Positions 54,172 to 61,551 of a DNA stretch of 64,000 nt are shown here, piece after piece. Origin of the DNA: Spongiivirga citrea (GTDB lineage Bacteria; Bacteroidota; Bacteroidia; Flavobacteriales; Flavobacteriaceae). The number at the start of each line of letters is the position of its first letter. Within the stretch, counting starts at the first letter, position 1. The notes beneath the pieces were generated by a model. The model saw only the letters and a program-made list of their open reading frames with translations. It ran no database searches and was not told the DNA's origin. The DNA lies in the NCBI RefSeq assembly GCF_010671565.1, contig NZ_JAABOQ010000007.1:163243-227242 (forward strand). Direction: 5' to 3'. A program made the position numbers and the translations under genes.

Positions 54172-54191
54172 GTCCCGATAGCAATCGGGAC
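54172..54191. repeat. GTCCCGAT/ATCGGGAC hairpin
   Basis: A perfect 8-bp stem with a 4-nt loop inside the tRNA-like remnant. It has no T-run, so it looks like a small intergenic hairpin repeat rather than a terminator. Confidence 0.6.
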
Positions 54192-54212
54192 TGTTCGACC
54201 ACTGAATCAAAC

Positions 54213-54243
54213 GAAAAACCCCTCACTAAAAGTGAAGGGTTTT
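54213..54243 (-). terminator. terminator of the tRNA-Leu gene
   Basis: AAAACCCCTCACT (54215-54227) pairs with AGTGAAGGGTTTT (54231-54243), one G-U, 3-nt loop; on the minus strand it ends in T residues, 4 bp after the tRNA. Confidence 0.85.
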
Positions 54244-54247
54244 AAAG

Positions 54248-54329
54248 TGCGGATGAAGGGAGTCGAACCCCCACGCCTCGCGGCACCAGATCCTAAGTCT
54301 GGCATGTCTACCAATTCCATCACATCCGC
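54248..54329 (-). tRNA. tRNA-Leu (anticodon UAG)
   Basis: It has 82 nt. The acceptor arm GCGGATG pairs with CATCCGC, discriminator A; the T arm contains GGTTCGACTCC; the anticodon stem CCAGA/TCTGG encloses CTTAGGA, anticodon TAG; a long class II variable arm confirms Leu. CCA is not encoded. It reads CUN codons. Confidence 0.95.
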
Positions 54330-54457
54330 AATAGAATCGCCTTTATTTGTAGGCGGGTGCAAATATACATATTCATTTTTAATTTCAAATTCTTTTCTAT
54401 TCAAAAAAGAGAGCTATAATTTGATAATTTTAGGTCCTTTTAATACCAGTAAAGTAA

Positions 54458-55150
54458 ATGAGTACTATGGAAAAACCACGGCTATCCCGATTAACTGCTA
54501 TCCTAACACAATTACAATCAAAACAACTCATTACAGCACGTGAAATATCCGAAAAATATGAGGTTAGTACGCGCACGGTATATCGTGATATTCGAACACT
54601 GGAAAATTCAGGAATCCCCATCATAACCGAAGAAGGAAAAGGTTTTAGTATAATGCCAGGATATTACTTACCACCAGTTTCCTTTTCTGAAAAAGAAGCG
54701 TTGGCATTAATTACAGCTGAGCAGTTTATTAATAAGAATAAGGACCTTTCGTTGGTTGATTATTATGGTAAGGCAATGAGTAAAGTCAAATCCATACTTA
54801 AATTAGACCAAAAACAAAAAGTTGAATTGTTAGCCGATAGATTGACCTTTAAAAATAATCTTGAAAACAACCACACTAGTAATTTGGTAATGGAAATTCA
54901 AACCGCAATTACCAATTTTGATTTAATTCATCTAACCTATAACTCTTTGCAAAATGAAACTACCAAAAGGGATATTGAGCCTTTTGCGGTATATAGCACG
55001 CAGGATAATTGGTTATTAATTGCTTTTTGCAGGATGCGAAAGGAGTACCGAAAGTTCCGTGTAGATTGTATTACATCGTTCAGTTTTAAGAACGAACGCT
55101 TCACTCCGCATAAAATGACCCTTCAGGAATATTTCAATAAATATGGATAA
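54458..55150 (+). CDS. HTH/WYL-domain transcriptional regulator (YafY/DeoR type)
   Basis: This encodes 230 residues. The N-terminal winged helix (LSRLTAILTQLQSKQLITAREISEKYEVSTRTVYRDIRTLE) is the HTH_11 type, followed by PGYYLPPVSFSEKEALAL and a WYL-like ligand domain (IHLTYNSLQNETTKRDIEPFAVYSTQDNWLLIAFCRMRKEYRKFRVDCI). Ligand unknown. It lies 66 bp upstream of the PLP decarboxylase gene in the same direction and may control it. Confidence 0.9.
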   Translation: MSTMEKPRLSRLTAILTQLQSKQLITAREISEKYEVSTRTVYRDIRTLENSGIPIITEEGKGFSIMPGYYLPPVSFSEKEALALITAEQFINKNKDLSLVDYYGKAMSKVKSILKLDQKQKVELLADRLTFKNNLENNHTSNLVMEIQTAITNFDLIHLTYNSLQNETTKRDIEPFAVYSTQDNWLLIAFCRMRKEYRKFRVDCITSFSFKNERFTPHKMTLQEYFNKYG

Positions 55151-55189
55151 GAAGATAAGGTATGACATACTCATGACACAGGTGGGTAC

Positions 55190-55197
55190 TATATTTG
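55190..55197 (+). promoter_or_regulatory. -7 element upstream of the decarboxylase gene
   Basis: TATATTTG matches TAnnTTTG and lies 19 bp before the ATG at 55217. No TTG at -33 spacing; TATGACATAC and TCATGACAC just upstream could be regulator contacts. Confidence 0.4.
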
Positions 55198-55216
55198 TCA
55201 AAAACCAAAGAAAATA

Positions 55217-56617
55217 ATGAGTCTAAAAAAGAAGATGAAGGCAGAAATGCAGGATAAAAAAATCCTCAACCAAGCACGAGATCATGCATTTGAATATATC
55301 GATCAGATTGAAGAAATGGATGTATTTCCTTCTGATAAAAACCTTAAAAATCTTATTCAATTTGATGAAGAATTAAATGATAATGGATGTTCAGGTGATA
55401 TTCTTTTGAACAAACTCCATAGGTATGGTTCCCAAGCGACCGTTGCTCAAACAGGAGGCCGCTATTTCGGATTTGTAAATGGCAATGCTATTCCGGCATC
55501 ATTGGGTGCAAAGTGGCTTGCAGATATTTGGGATCAGGTTGGAGGCTTGTATGTCTCCTCTCCTATTAATTCGAAATTGGAATCAGTATGTGAGGAATGG
55601 CTAAAGGACTTATTTAATTTGCCAGAAAGTACAGTTGCAGGATTTGTAAGCGGAACCTCTATGGCCAATTTAAGTGCGATAGCAGCAGCTCGTTTTCAAA
55701 TCCTAAAAAACCTAGGTTGGGATATTAATAAAAAAGGGCTCAATGGAGCTCCTAAAATCAGAATTATTGCCCATGACCAAGTACATGCTAGCGTTAAAAG
55801 AACCTTGACAATTCTCGGTTTTGGCACCGATAATGTCGAAAGAGTTCCAGCTGACGATCAAGGTCGTGTTATAGTGGAAGCCCTGCCAAAATTAGATAAA
55901 AGTTGTATCGTATTACTTCAAGCAGGTAATGTAAATACAGGAGCATTTGACAATTTTGATGCCGTTTGTGATCTTGCGAATGAGGTAAATGCCTGGGTGC
56001 ATATTGATGGGGCTTTTGGCCTATGGGCAGCAGCTACAAAATCGATGTCATATTTAACTAAGGGAATGGAAAAAGCATCTTCATGGGCAGTAGATGGGCA
56101 TAAAACGCTGAATGCCCCGTACGATAGTGGTATTGTATTGTGTAAGCATCCAGATGCTCTTGTAAGCGCCATTCATGCTACAGGAGATTACTTAATACAT
56201 AGTGAACACAAGGACCCCTATCTATATGGTCCAGAAATGTCAAAAAGATGCCGATCGGTTGAACTTTGGGCGGCAATGAAATATCTAGGGAAAAATGGAA
56301 TTGACGAGATGATAACTGGATTTAATCAACGAGCTAATCAATTGGCTCAGGGATTAGAAAAAATCGGATTTACGATACATAATGATGTAGTTTTTAATCA
56401 AGTATTAGTAAGCTACCACGACGATGAAACTACCGATGCTATTTTAAACAATGTCCAACAATCTGGCAACATGTGGTGTGGGGGCACTATATGGCAAGGA
56501 AATTCCGCAATAAGGCTAAGTGTCTGTTCCTGGATGACGGATGAGAACGATATTGCAGAAACTATCAATATCTTTGAGAAAGCACTATCACAATTAACCA
56601 AAACAGTTACCACATAA
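55217..56617 (+). CDS. group II PLP-dependent decarboxylase
   Basis: This encodes 466 residues. The PLP lysine is Lys296 in VDGHKTLNAPYDSG; HIDGAFGLWAA gives the cofactor aspartate; SGTSMANLSAIAAAR and QAGNVNTGAFD complete the group II signature shared by glutamate, tyrosine and DOPA decarboxylases and related lyases. The natural amino acid is not evident. It lies 4 bp upstream of a dipeptidase gene, so a peptide-to-amine route is possible (inference). Confidence 0.9.
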   Translation: MSLKKKMKAEMQDKKILNQARDHAFEYIDQIEEMDVFPSDKNLKNLIQFDEELNDNGCSGDILLNKLHRYGSQATVAQTGGRYFGFVNGNAIPASLGAKWLADIWDQVGGLYVSSPINSKLESVCEEWLKDLFNLPESTVAGFVSGTSMANLSAIAAARFQILKNLGWDINKKGLNGAPKIRIIAHDQVHASVKRTLTILGFGTDNVERVPADDQGRVIVEALPKLDKSCIVLLQAGNVNTGAFDNFDAVCDLANEVNAWVHIDGAFGLWAAATKSMSYLTKGMEKASSWAVDGHKTLNAPYDSGIVLCKHPDALVSAIHATGDYLIHSEHKDPYLYGPEMSKRCRSVELWAAMKYLGKNGIDEMITGFNQRANQLAQGLEKIGFTIHNDVVFNQVLVSYHDDETTDAILNNVQQSGNMWCGGTIWQGNSAIRLSVCSWMTDENDIAETINIFEKALSQLTKTVTT

Positions 56618-56621
56618 AAAT

Positions 56622-58010
56622 ATGAGCACCATAAAAGAGTATATAGAAAACAACAAAGATCGATTTATTAATGAGCTAGTCGAACTCTTAAAAATTCCTT
56701 CAATAAGTGCAGACTCCGCATATAAAAATGACATGACCACTATGGCAAATGCCATTAAATCGAGCTTAGAAAAAGCCGGCTGTGATAAAGTTGAAATTTG
56801 TGAAACTGAAGGATACCCTATTGTTTACGGTGAAAAAATAATTGATCCAAAATTACCAACGGTTCTAGTATATGGGCATTACGATGTGCAACCACCCGAC
56901 CCATTAGACCTTTGGGACAGTGCTCCTTTTGAACCAATCATCAAAAAAACAGAGAAACATCCAGATGGCGCCATTTTTGCCAGAGGGGCTTGCGATGACA
57001 AAGGCCAGCTATATATGCATGTAAAGGCGCTGGAGTTTATGACCTCAAATAATCAACTGTCGTGCAATGTCAAATTCATGATCGAGGGAGAAGAGGAAGT
57101 TGGTAGCGCCAACCTTGCAACCTTTGTTCAAAATAATCGAGAAAAATTAGCAAACGACGTCATTCTTATTTCCGATACTGGCATGATCGCTAACGATGTG
57201 CCAAGTATCACCACTGGACTTCGTGGTTTGAGTTATGTTGAAGTTGAATTAACCGGACCCAATCGGGACCTACATTCTGGCTTATATGGTGGTGCAGTCG
57301 CCAACCCAATCAATATTTTGACCAAGATGATCGCTTCGTTGCATGACGATAATAATCATATTACCATTCCCGGATTTTATGACAAAGTAGAAGAACTATC
57401 TGCCAGGGAGCGCGCTCAAATGGCAAAAGCACCTTTCTCATTAGATGCGTATAAAGAAGCTCTAGATATCGATGCTGTTTACGGTGAAAAAGACTATTCG
57501 ACCAACGAACGAAATTCCATTAGACCAACACTCGATGTAAACGGAATCTGGGGTGGATATATTGGTGAAGGGGCAAAGACGGTTATTGCTAGCAAAGCCT
57601 ATGCTAAAATATCAATGCGACTGGTTCCTAATCAAGATTGGGAAGAGATTACCCAACTATTTAAATCCCATTTTGAAAACATCGCACCAGCCGGCACACG
57701 AGTTAAAGTGACTCCACATCACGGTGGTCAGGGCTATGTCACACCAATTGATAGTGTCGGTTATAAAGCTGCCGCCAAAGCCTATGAGCAAACTTTCGGG
57801 AAAGAACCAATTCCACAACGCAGCGGGGGTAGTATTCCTATTGTGTCATTATTCGAAGAAAATTTAAAAAGTAAAACTATTTTAATGGGTTTTGGCCTCG
57901 ACAGCGATGCCATTCACTCTCCGAACGAGCATTTTGGAGTTTGGAATTATCTAAAAGGGATTGAGACCATCCCGTATTTCTATCAGTATTTTACTGAGAT
58001 GAGTAATTAG
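56622..58010 (+). CDS. M20 family dipeptidase
   Basis: This encodes 462 residues. Metal-binding motifs are VYGHYDVQPPDPLDLWDSAPFEP, RGACDDKGQ and the catalytic EGEEEVGSANL; HSGLYGGAVANP is the dimerisation-domain histidine. It should cleave dipeptides (CNDP/carnosinase-like) with two zinc ions in the cytoplasm. No signal peptide. Co-transcribed with the PLP decarboxylase 4 bp upstream. Confidence 0.93.
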   Translation: MSTIKEYIENNKDRFINELVELLKIPSISADSAYKNDMTTMANAIKSSLEKAGCDKVEICETEGYPIVYGEKIIDPKLPTVLVYGHYDVQPPDPLDLWDSAPFEPIIKKTEKHPDGAIFARGACDDKGQLYMHVKALEFMTSNNQLSCNVKFMIEGEEEVGSANLATFVQNNREKLANDVILISDTGMIANDVPSITTGLRGLSYVEVELTGPNRDLHSGLYGGAVANPINILTKMIASLHDDNNHITIPGFYDKVEELSARERAQMAKAPFSLDAYKEALDIDAVYGEKDYSTNERNSIRPTLDVNGIWGGYIGEGAKTVIASKAYAKISMRLVPNQDWEEITQLFKSHFENIAPAGTRVKVTPHHGGQGYVTPIDSVGYKAAAKAYEQTFGKEPIPQRSGGSIPIVSLFEENLKSKTILMGFGLDSDAIHSPNEHFGVWNYLKGIETIPYFYQYFTEMSN

Positions 58011-58092
58011 GACGTTCCCCTAACGCGGTGAAAAAGAACATCTGATTTGTAACATTTTAGGTATTAGCTGTTCTAATTAAAAAAACTAACCG

Positions 58093-59331
58093 ATGCTTTT
58101 ATCTCAAGAATACCGATCTGACTGGAACGCAACCACTAAAATCACATTTCGATTTATTTTTAGTTATGTCATGCTATACATCATTTTGATGTTTTTAAGT
58201 AGTAGTCTAGAATCTGTTATCGTTTCAATTGGTAAAGGTCTACTAGGTATCAATTATGAATTTGTAGCCAATGGCCGAGGTAGTGGCGATACTACTTTTG
58301 CATATGTCACTTTGTTTATCAACCTCGTTGGTGCATTAATTATTGGGACTATATGGTCAATTTTAGATAGAAAACGACCAGCATACAACAAACTCTTCTA
58401 TTGGTTCCTGGTTATTGTAAGAATATATCTAGTGCTATTCATGTTTTTTTATGGGTTTGTAAAAGTATTTAAGGTCCAATTCCCTAGCCCTTCATTAATG
58501 CGCTTATTGCAACCATTAGGCGATTTTTCTCCTATGGGATTAGCTTGGACCTATATGGGTTATTCTAAAGGCTTTAACCTGTTTGCAGGTGGTATGGAAG
58601 TGCTTGGAGGATTGCTTCTAATTCCGCGACGTACACAAACCTTGGGTGCCTTGGTTGTTATGGGAGTGATGCTACAGGTAGCGGTAATGAACTTTATGTT
58701 CGATATTCCAGTAAAAATATTTTCGGTTCACCTTATCTTATTTGCAGCTATCATTTTTATGACCGATGCTAGGCGATTTATAAATGTATTTATCACGAAT
58801 AAAGAAACTCGCACGTATCAATATTACAATCCCATTGATGACAAGCTATACCACAAGGTTATATTCTGGTTGAAAATTGGCTTAACAGTATTAATCTTTG
58901 CGGGTTTGAGCTGGCAAATGCATGAAACGGAGAAATCTAGAGGAGACCTAAGAGAAAAACCCGCCCTTTACGGAATTTGGGAGGCTCACACTTTTATCAA
59001 AAATAACGACACACTTCCTCCATTAATCACTGATGAAAAACGTTGGCGCTATTTAGTAGTCGATTTTAAAGATCGAGCCTCAGCAAAAATGATGAATGGT
59101 GGCGTTACCAGTTTTAATTTTGAAATTGACACCACATCTAAAAAACTAACCATTGATAATCGAGAGGATGGACATTACTTTTCTTATGAAAGAAAAGGAA
59201 AGAACGCCTTAATTCTTGATGGCTCATTCTATTACGATTCACTAAAAATTCATTTTGTTCGAAAGGACCATAAGTTCGAACTGCGTAATCGAGGTTTTCA
59301 TTGGATTAATGAATATCCTAGAAATAAATAG
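58093..59331 (+). CDS. DoxX-like polytopic membrane protein with soluble C-terminus
   Basis: This encodes 412 residues. About six or seven transmembrane helices cover residues 20-285, including FLVIVRIYLVLFMFFYGFVKVF and GGMEVLGGLLLIPRRTQTLGALVVMGVMLQVAVMNFMFDIPVK, the pattern of DoxX-type proteins. The last 110 residues are soluble and beta-rich (YGIWEAHTFIKNND ... SYERKGKNALILDGSF), resembling a lipocalin-like strand set. Function unknown. It is a single gene, convergent with the DUF4139 gene. Confidence 0.8.
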   Translation: MLLSQEYRSDWNATTKITFRFIFSYVMLYIILMFLSSSLESVIVSIGKGLLGINYEFVANGRGSGDTTFAYVTLFINLVGALIIGTIWSILDRKRPAYNKLFYWFLVIVRIYLVLFMFFYGFVKVFKVQFPSPSLMRLLQPLGDFSPMGLAWTYMGYSKGFNLFAGGMEVLGGLLLIPRRTQTLGALVVMGVMLQVAVMNFMFDIPVKIFSVHLILFAAIIFMTDARRFINVFITNKETRTYQYYNPIDDKLYHKVIFWLKIGLTVLIFAGLSWQMHETEKSRGDLREKPALYGIWEAHTFIKNNDTLPPLITDEKRWRYLVVDFKDRASAKMMNGGVTSFNFEIDTTSKKLTIDNREDGHYFSYERKGKNALILDGSFYYDSLKIHFVRKDHKFELRNRGFHWINEYPRNK

Positions 59332-59367
59332 CACTCCACAATTTTGTATTAGATTTGAAAAACTTCC

Positions 59368-60957
59368 TTAGTAGTACTGAAGCACCATCTCTTTAGGATA
59401 CTTCACCTCGTAGGAAAATTGGATTTTTTCAGTTCCTCCTCGCGCGATTGATTTTTTCCAAAGGATACTTCCGGTTCCTTTGTCATAATCACCACCTGCA
59501 AGCTCCGTCTTTCCTACTTCAATTTTATTGTTTTGGGAAATGGGTAATTGATCTAAAATTTCCAATTCAATCGCTTTTGGACCATTGTTGCGAATACTCA
59601 TTTCATAGGCAAAATTATCCACCTTTTTGCTACTTAATGTCCTTTTAGAAGAAAGATTATCCAACAAGCGTCTTTTAATAACAATACGCTCATCAACACC
59701 AAGTGATAGTGGATATTTATCTTTAGTGTAATTCGGATTAATTGTCGTCTTGCCTATAAAATTGCCCTCAAAATAAATATTGGCTTCTGTTAGCATCAGG
59801 TTAAGCGATTGCCAATTTTTAATATTCGCTAATAAAAATACTTCTTCCGTTAGTTTTGGTACGGAATGATATACATAGTCGGCTGCCACCTCTTTCTTGT
59901 CAAGAATAATAGTCTGTCCTTTTCCTGTAGATGCAATGGACTGAGGAGAATTCAGTTCGTAAGCTACATTAAACTGTTGCTCTACGACTTGTGTCACTGC
60001 GACATCTGCCAAAGCAGCTCCTTTTCGCATTTGCATGGAATTAGCAACAGACGGAGCTTCCATAACTACTTCTTCCAAATCGTCTTCACTCCTATTATAC
60101 ATTGGCTGTTCTCTAATAAAAAAGGGATTTAAAATGGGACGATTTTGATTCGCCTTTGGTAAATAGGTAGAAACTTTCATCGCTACTTGATTCCAATCTT
60201 TTCCAGTATTTTGATATATTTTTCCTTTAACAACAAGCGATAAAGGATCTTCAAGCGATTTGGCTCTGATATCGTAATAGGGTTGCCAGCCTGCATTATT
60301 GACAACATAGGTCAATAAAAGCGTTGCAGTAGTATTTCGTGAGGCCTCTACTTCTAAGGTCAAAACTTGACGGTTTTCATTGCGTTGCGAACTGGTCTCT
60401 TGTAGTTGTTTATTAATTTTTCCTATTTTCTTTTTCAAATCACTGATTTCCTTTTTTAATCCGATTCTTTTTTTGTGAATCTCCAGCGTTCGTTTTGCAT
60501 AAAAATCGGCAAGGTTGGCTAGTTGGGTACTGGTCCATCCTTGTTCATTATTCCCGATTTTTCGGTTTTCCTCTATTAAATTAAGCTCTCCAGCCAAGGT
60601 CTTTTCGGTAGCTTGCTTTATCTCTAATGATACTTGTAGCGTCTCTTTTTGATTGATAAGCTCTTTTTCTTCATCAGTAAACTCATCAGCCTTCAAATAG
60701 TCCGTTGCAGGGGTTACTGAAAGAAGTGTAGCTCCATTTGAAAGTCCGATTTGATAGGTATTACTATCGATATAGTTAGAGAGGTTCTTAATTTTCAGTG
60801 TATTTTTACCCTTTAGCAACGACACCTTACCTTGCTCTGCAACTTTGGCCGATCGCAGATAGACCGTAACATCAGTTGGAGTGGTGGCTACTGTTTTTTC
60901 CTGACAATATCCATTGGTAAAGACTCCTAAAAAGATTATTAAAAGTAGTTGTCGCAT
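59368..60957 (-). CDS. DUF4139 domain secreted protein
   Basis: This encodes 529 residues. The signal peptide ends at NGYCQ. An N-terminal DUF4140-like domain (TTPTDVTVYLRSAKVAEQGKVSLLKGKNTLKIKNLS) is followed by a coiled coil (about 90-190) and the DUF4139 domain (LLTYVVNNAGWQPYYDIRAKS ... KVSTYLPKANQNRPILNPFF), ending in a beta-rich part (SIRNNGPKAIELEILDQLP). Known only as an exported protein of unknown function, with mucoidy-inhibitor A-like relatives. It has its own good promoter. Confidence 0.9.
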   Translation of the reverse strand: MRQLLLIIFLGVFTNGYCQEKTVATTPTDVTVYLRSAKVAEQGKVSLLKGKNTLKIKNLSNYIDSNTYQIGLSNGATLLSVTPATDYLKADEFTDEEKELINQKETLQVSLEIKQATEKTLAGELNLIEENRKIGNNEQGWTSTQLANLADFYAKRTLEIHKKRIGLKKEISDLKKKIGKINKQLQETSSQRNENRQVLTLEVEASRNTTATLLLTYVVNNAGWQPYYDIRAKSLEDPLSLVVKGKIYQNTGKDWNQVAMKVSTYLPKANQNRPILNPFFIREQPMYNRSEDDLEEVVMEAPSVANSMQMRKGAALADVAVTQVVEQQFNVAYELNSPQSIASTGKGQTIILDKKEVAADYVYHSVPKLTEEVFLLANIKNWQSLNLMLTEANIYFEGNFIGKTTINPNYTKDKYPLSLGVDERIVIKRRLLDNLSSKRTLSSKKVDNFAYEMSIRNNGPKAIELEILDQLPISQNNKIEVGKTELAGGDYDKGTGSILWKKSIARGGTEKIQFSYEVKYPKEMVLQYY

Positions 60958-60984
60958 GATAGAAATTTAGGTTATTAATAGTTC

Positions 60985-61014
60985 CAAAGATAACCCAGCG
61001 ACCGGGGCTCACAA
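60985..61014 (-). promoter_or_regulatory. Bacteroidota-type promoter of the DUF4139 gene
   Basis: On the minus strand TTG (61014-61012), 19 nt, TATCTTTG (60992-60985): both elements and the spacer fit the consensus. About 28 bp upstream of the ATG at 60957. Confidence 0.6.
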
Positions 61015-61120
61015 AACACAAATGAGTAAACATGTACAGAACAATAGTTAACTACTTATTTAATTGAGGATCGAATCTTTTCAAACCAACAACTTACTAC
61101 CTCTATCAGTAATTTGGCCT

Positions 61121-61180
61121 CTACACTTGTAGAATCAAAATTATTGTTCTATGTTTGTAGAGACAATTCTAATCTTGTAG
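61121..61180 (+). promoter_or_regulatory. promoter and three BlaI-type operator dyads
   Basis: TTG (61127-61129), 20 nt, TATGTTTG (61150-61157) is a full promoter. Three copies of a CTAnnnTTGTAG-like word sit at 61121-61132, 61149-61160 and 61169-61180; the first is a good dyad (CTACA-CT-TGTAG). They overlap the -33, the -7 and the start region, which suits autorepression by the BlaI-like protein encoded at 61184. Confidence 0.65.
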
Positions 61181-61183
61181 AAC

Positions 61184-61549
61184 ATGCAGCTTTCAAAAAC
61201 TGAAGAAGAATTAATGAATCACCTCTGGAAACAGGAAAAAGCTTTTATGAAAGACCTTTTAGATGCCTATCCAGATCCGAAACCAGCAAACACCACCATT
61301 GCAACTTTATTAAAAAGAATGACCGATAAAGGTTTTGTGGGCTATACGGTTTTTGGTAAGTCGCGACAATACTATCCTTTGGTAAAAAAGAAAGATTATT
61401 TCTCTAAACACCTTAACGGATTGATCAAGAATTTCTTCAATAACTCAACAACACAGTTTGCTTCATTTTTTACTGAGGAGACCAATTTAAGTAAAGAGCA
61501 GCTTGAAGAACTTCGTGAGCTAATTGATAACCAAATTCAAAAGAAATAG
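61184..61549 (+). CDS. BlaI/MecI-type transcriptional repressor
   Basis: This encodes 121 residues: N-terminal winged helix (LSKTEEELMNHLWKQEKAFMKDLLDAYPDPKPANTTIATLLKRMTDKGFVGY) and a C-terminal dimerisation helix. It matches the penicillinase-repressor family. In the classic system the repressor is destroyed after the paired M56 receptor senses a signal. The receptor gene follows after 2 bp. In Bacteroidota such pairs often regulate TonB or envelope genes rather than beta-lactamases, and no beta-lactamase is seen here. Confidence 0.95.
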   Translation: MQLSKTEEELMNHLWKQEKAFMKDLLDAYPDPKPANTTIATLLKRMTDKGFVGYTVFGKSRQYYPLVKKKDYFSKHLNGLIKNFFNNSTTQFASFFTEETNLSKEQLEELRELIDNQIQKK

Positions 61550-61551
61550 TT

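Larger units (their letters stand above)
54107..54207 (-). pseudogene. degenerate tRNA-Leu-like copy
   Basis: Bases 54107-54127 match the 3' end of the intact tRNA-Leu (54248-54268) at 17 of 21 positions. Further along, CCAGAT at 54163 and TGTTCGACCA near 54193 line up with the anticodon-stem and D-arm parts. Two palindromes (54131-54151 and 54172-54191) interrupt it. No pairing 5' acceptor arm exists, so it cannot fold as a working tRNA. Confidence 0.45.

Noticed and set aside
54107..54207. Functional second tRNA gene
   Set aside because: No 5' acceptor strand matches the 3' strand and two palindromes interrupt the arms.
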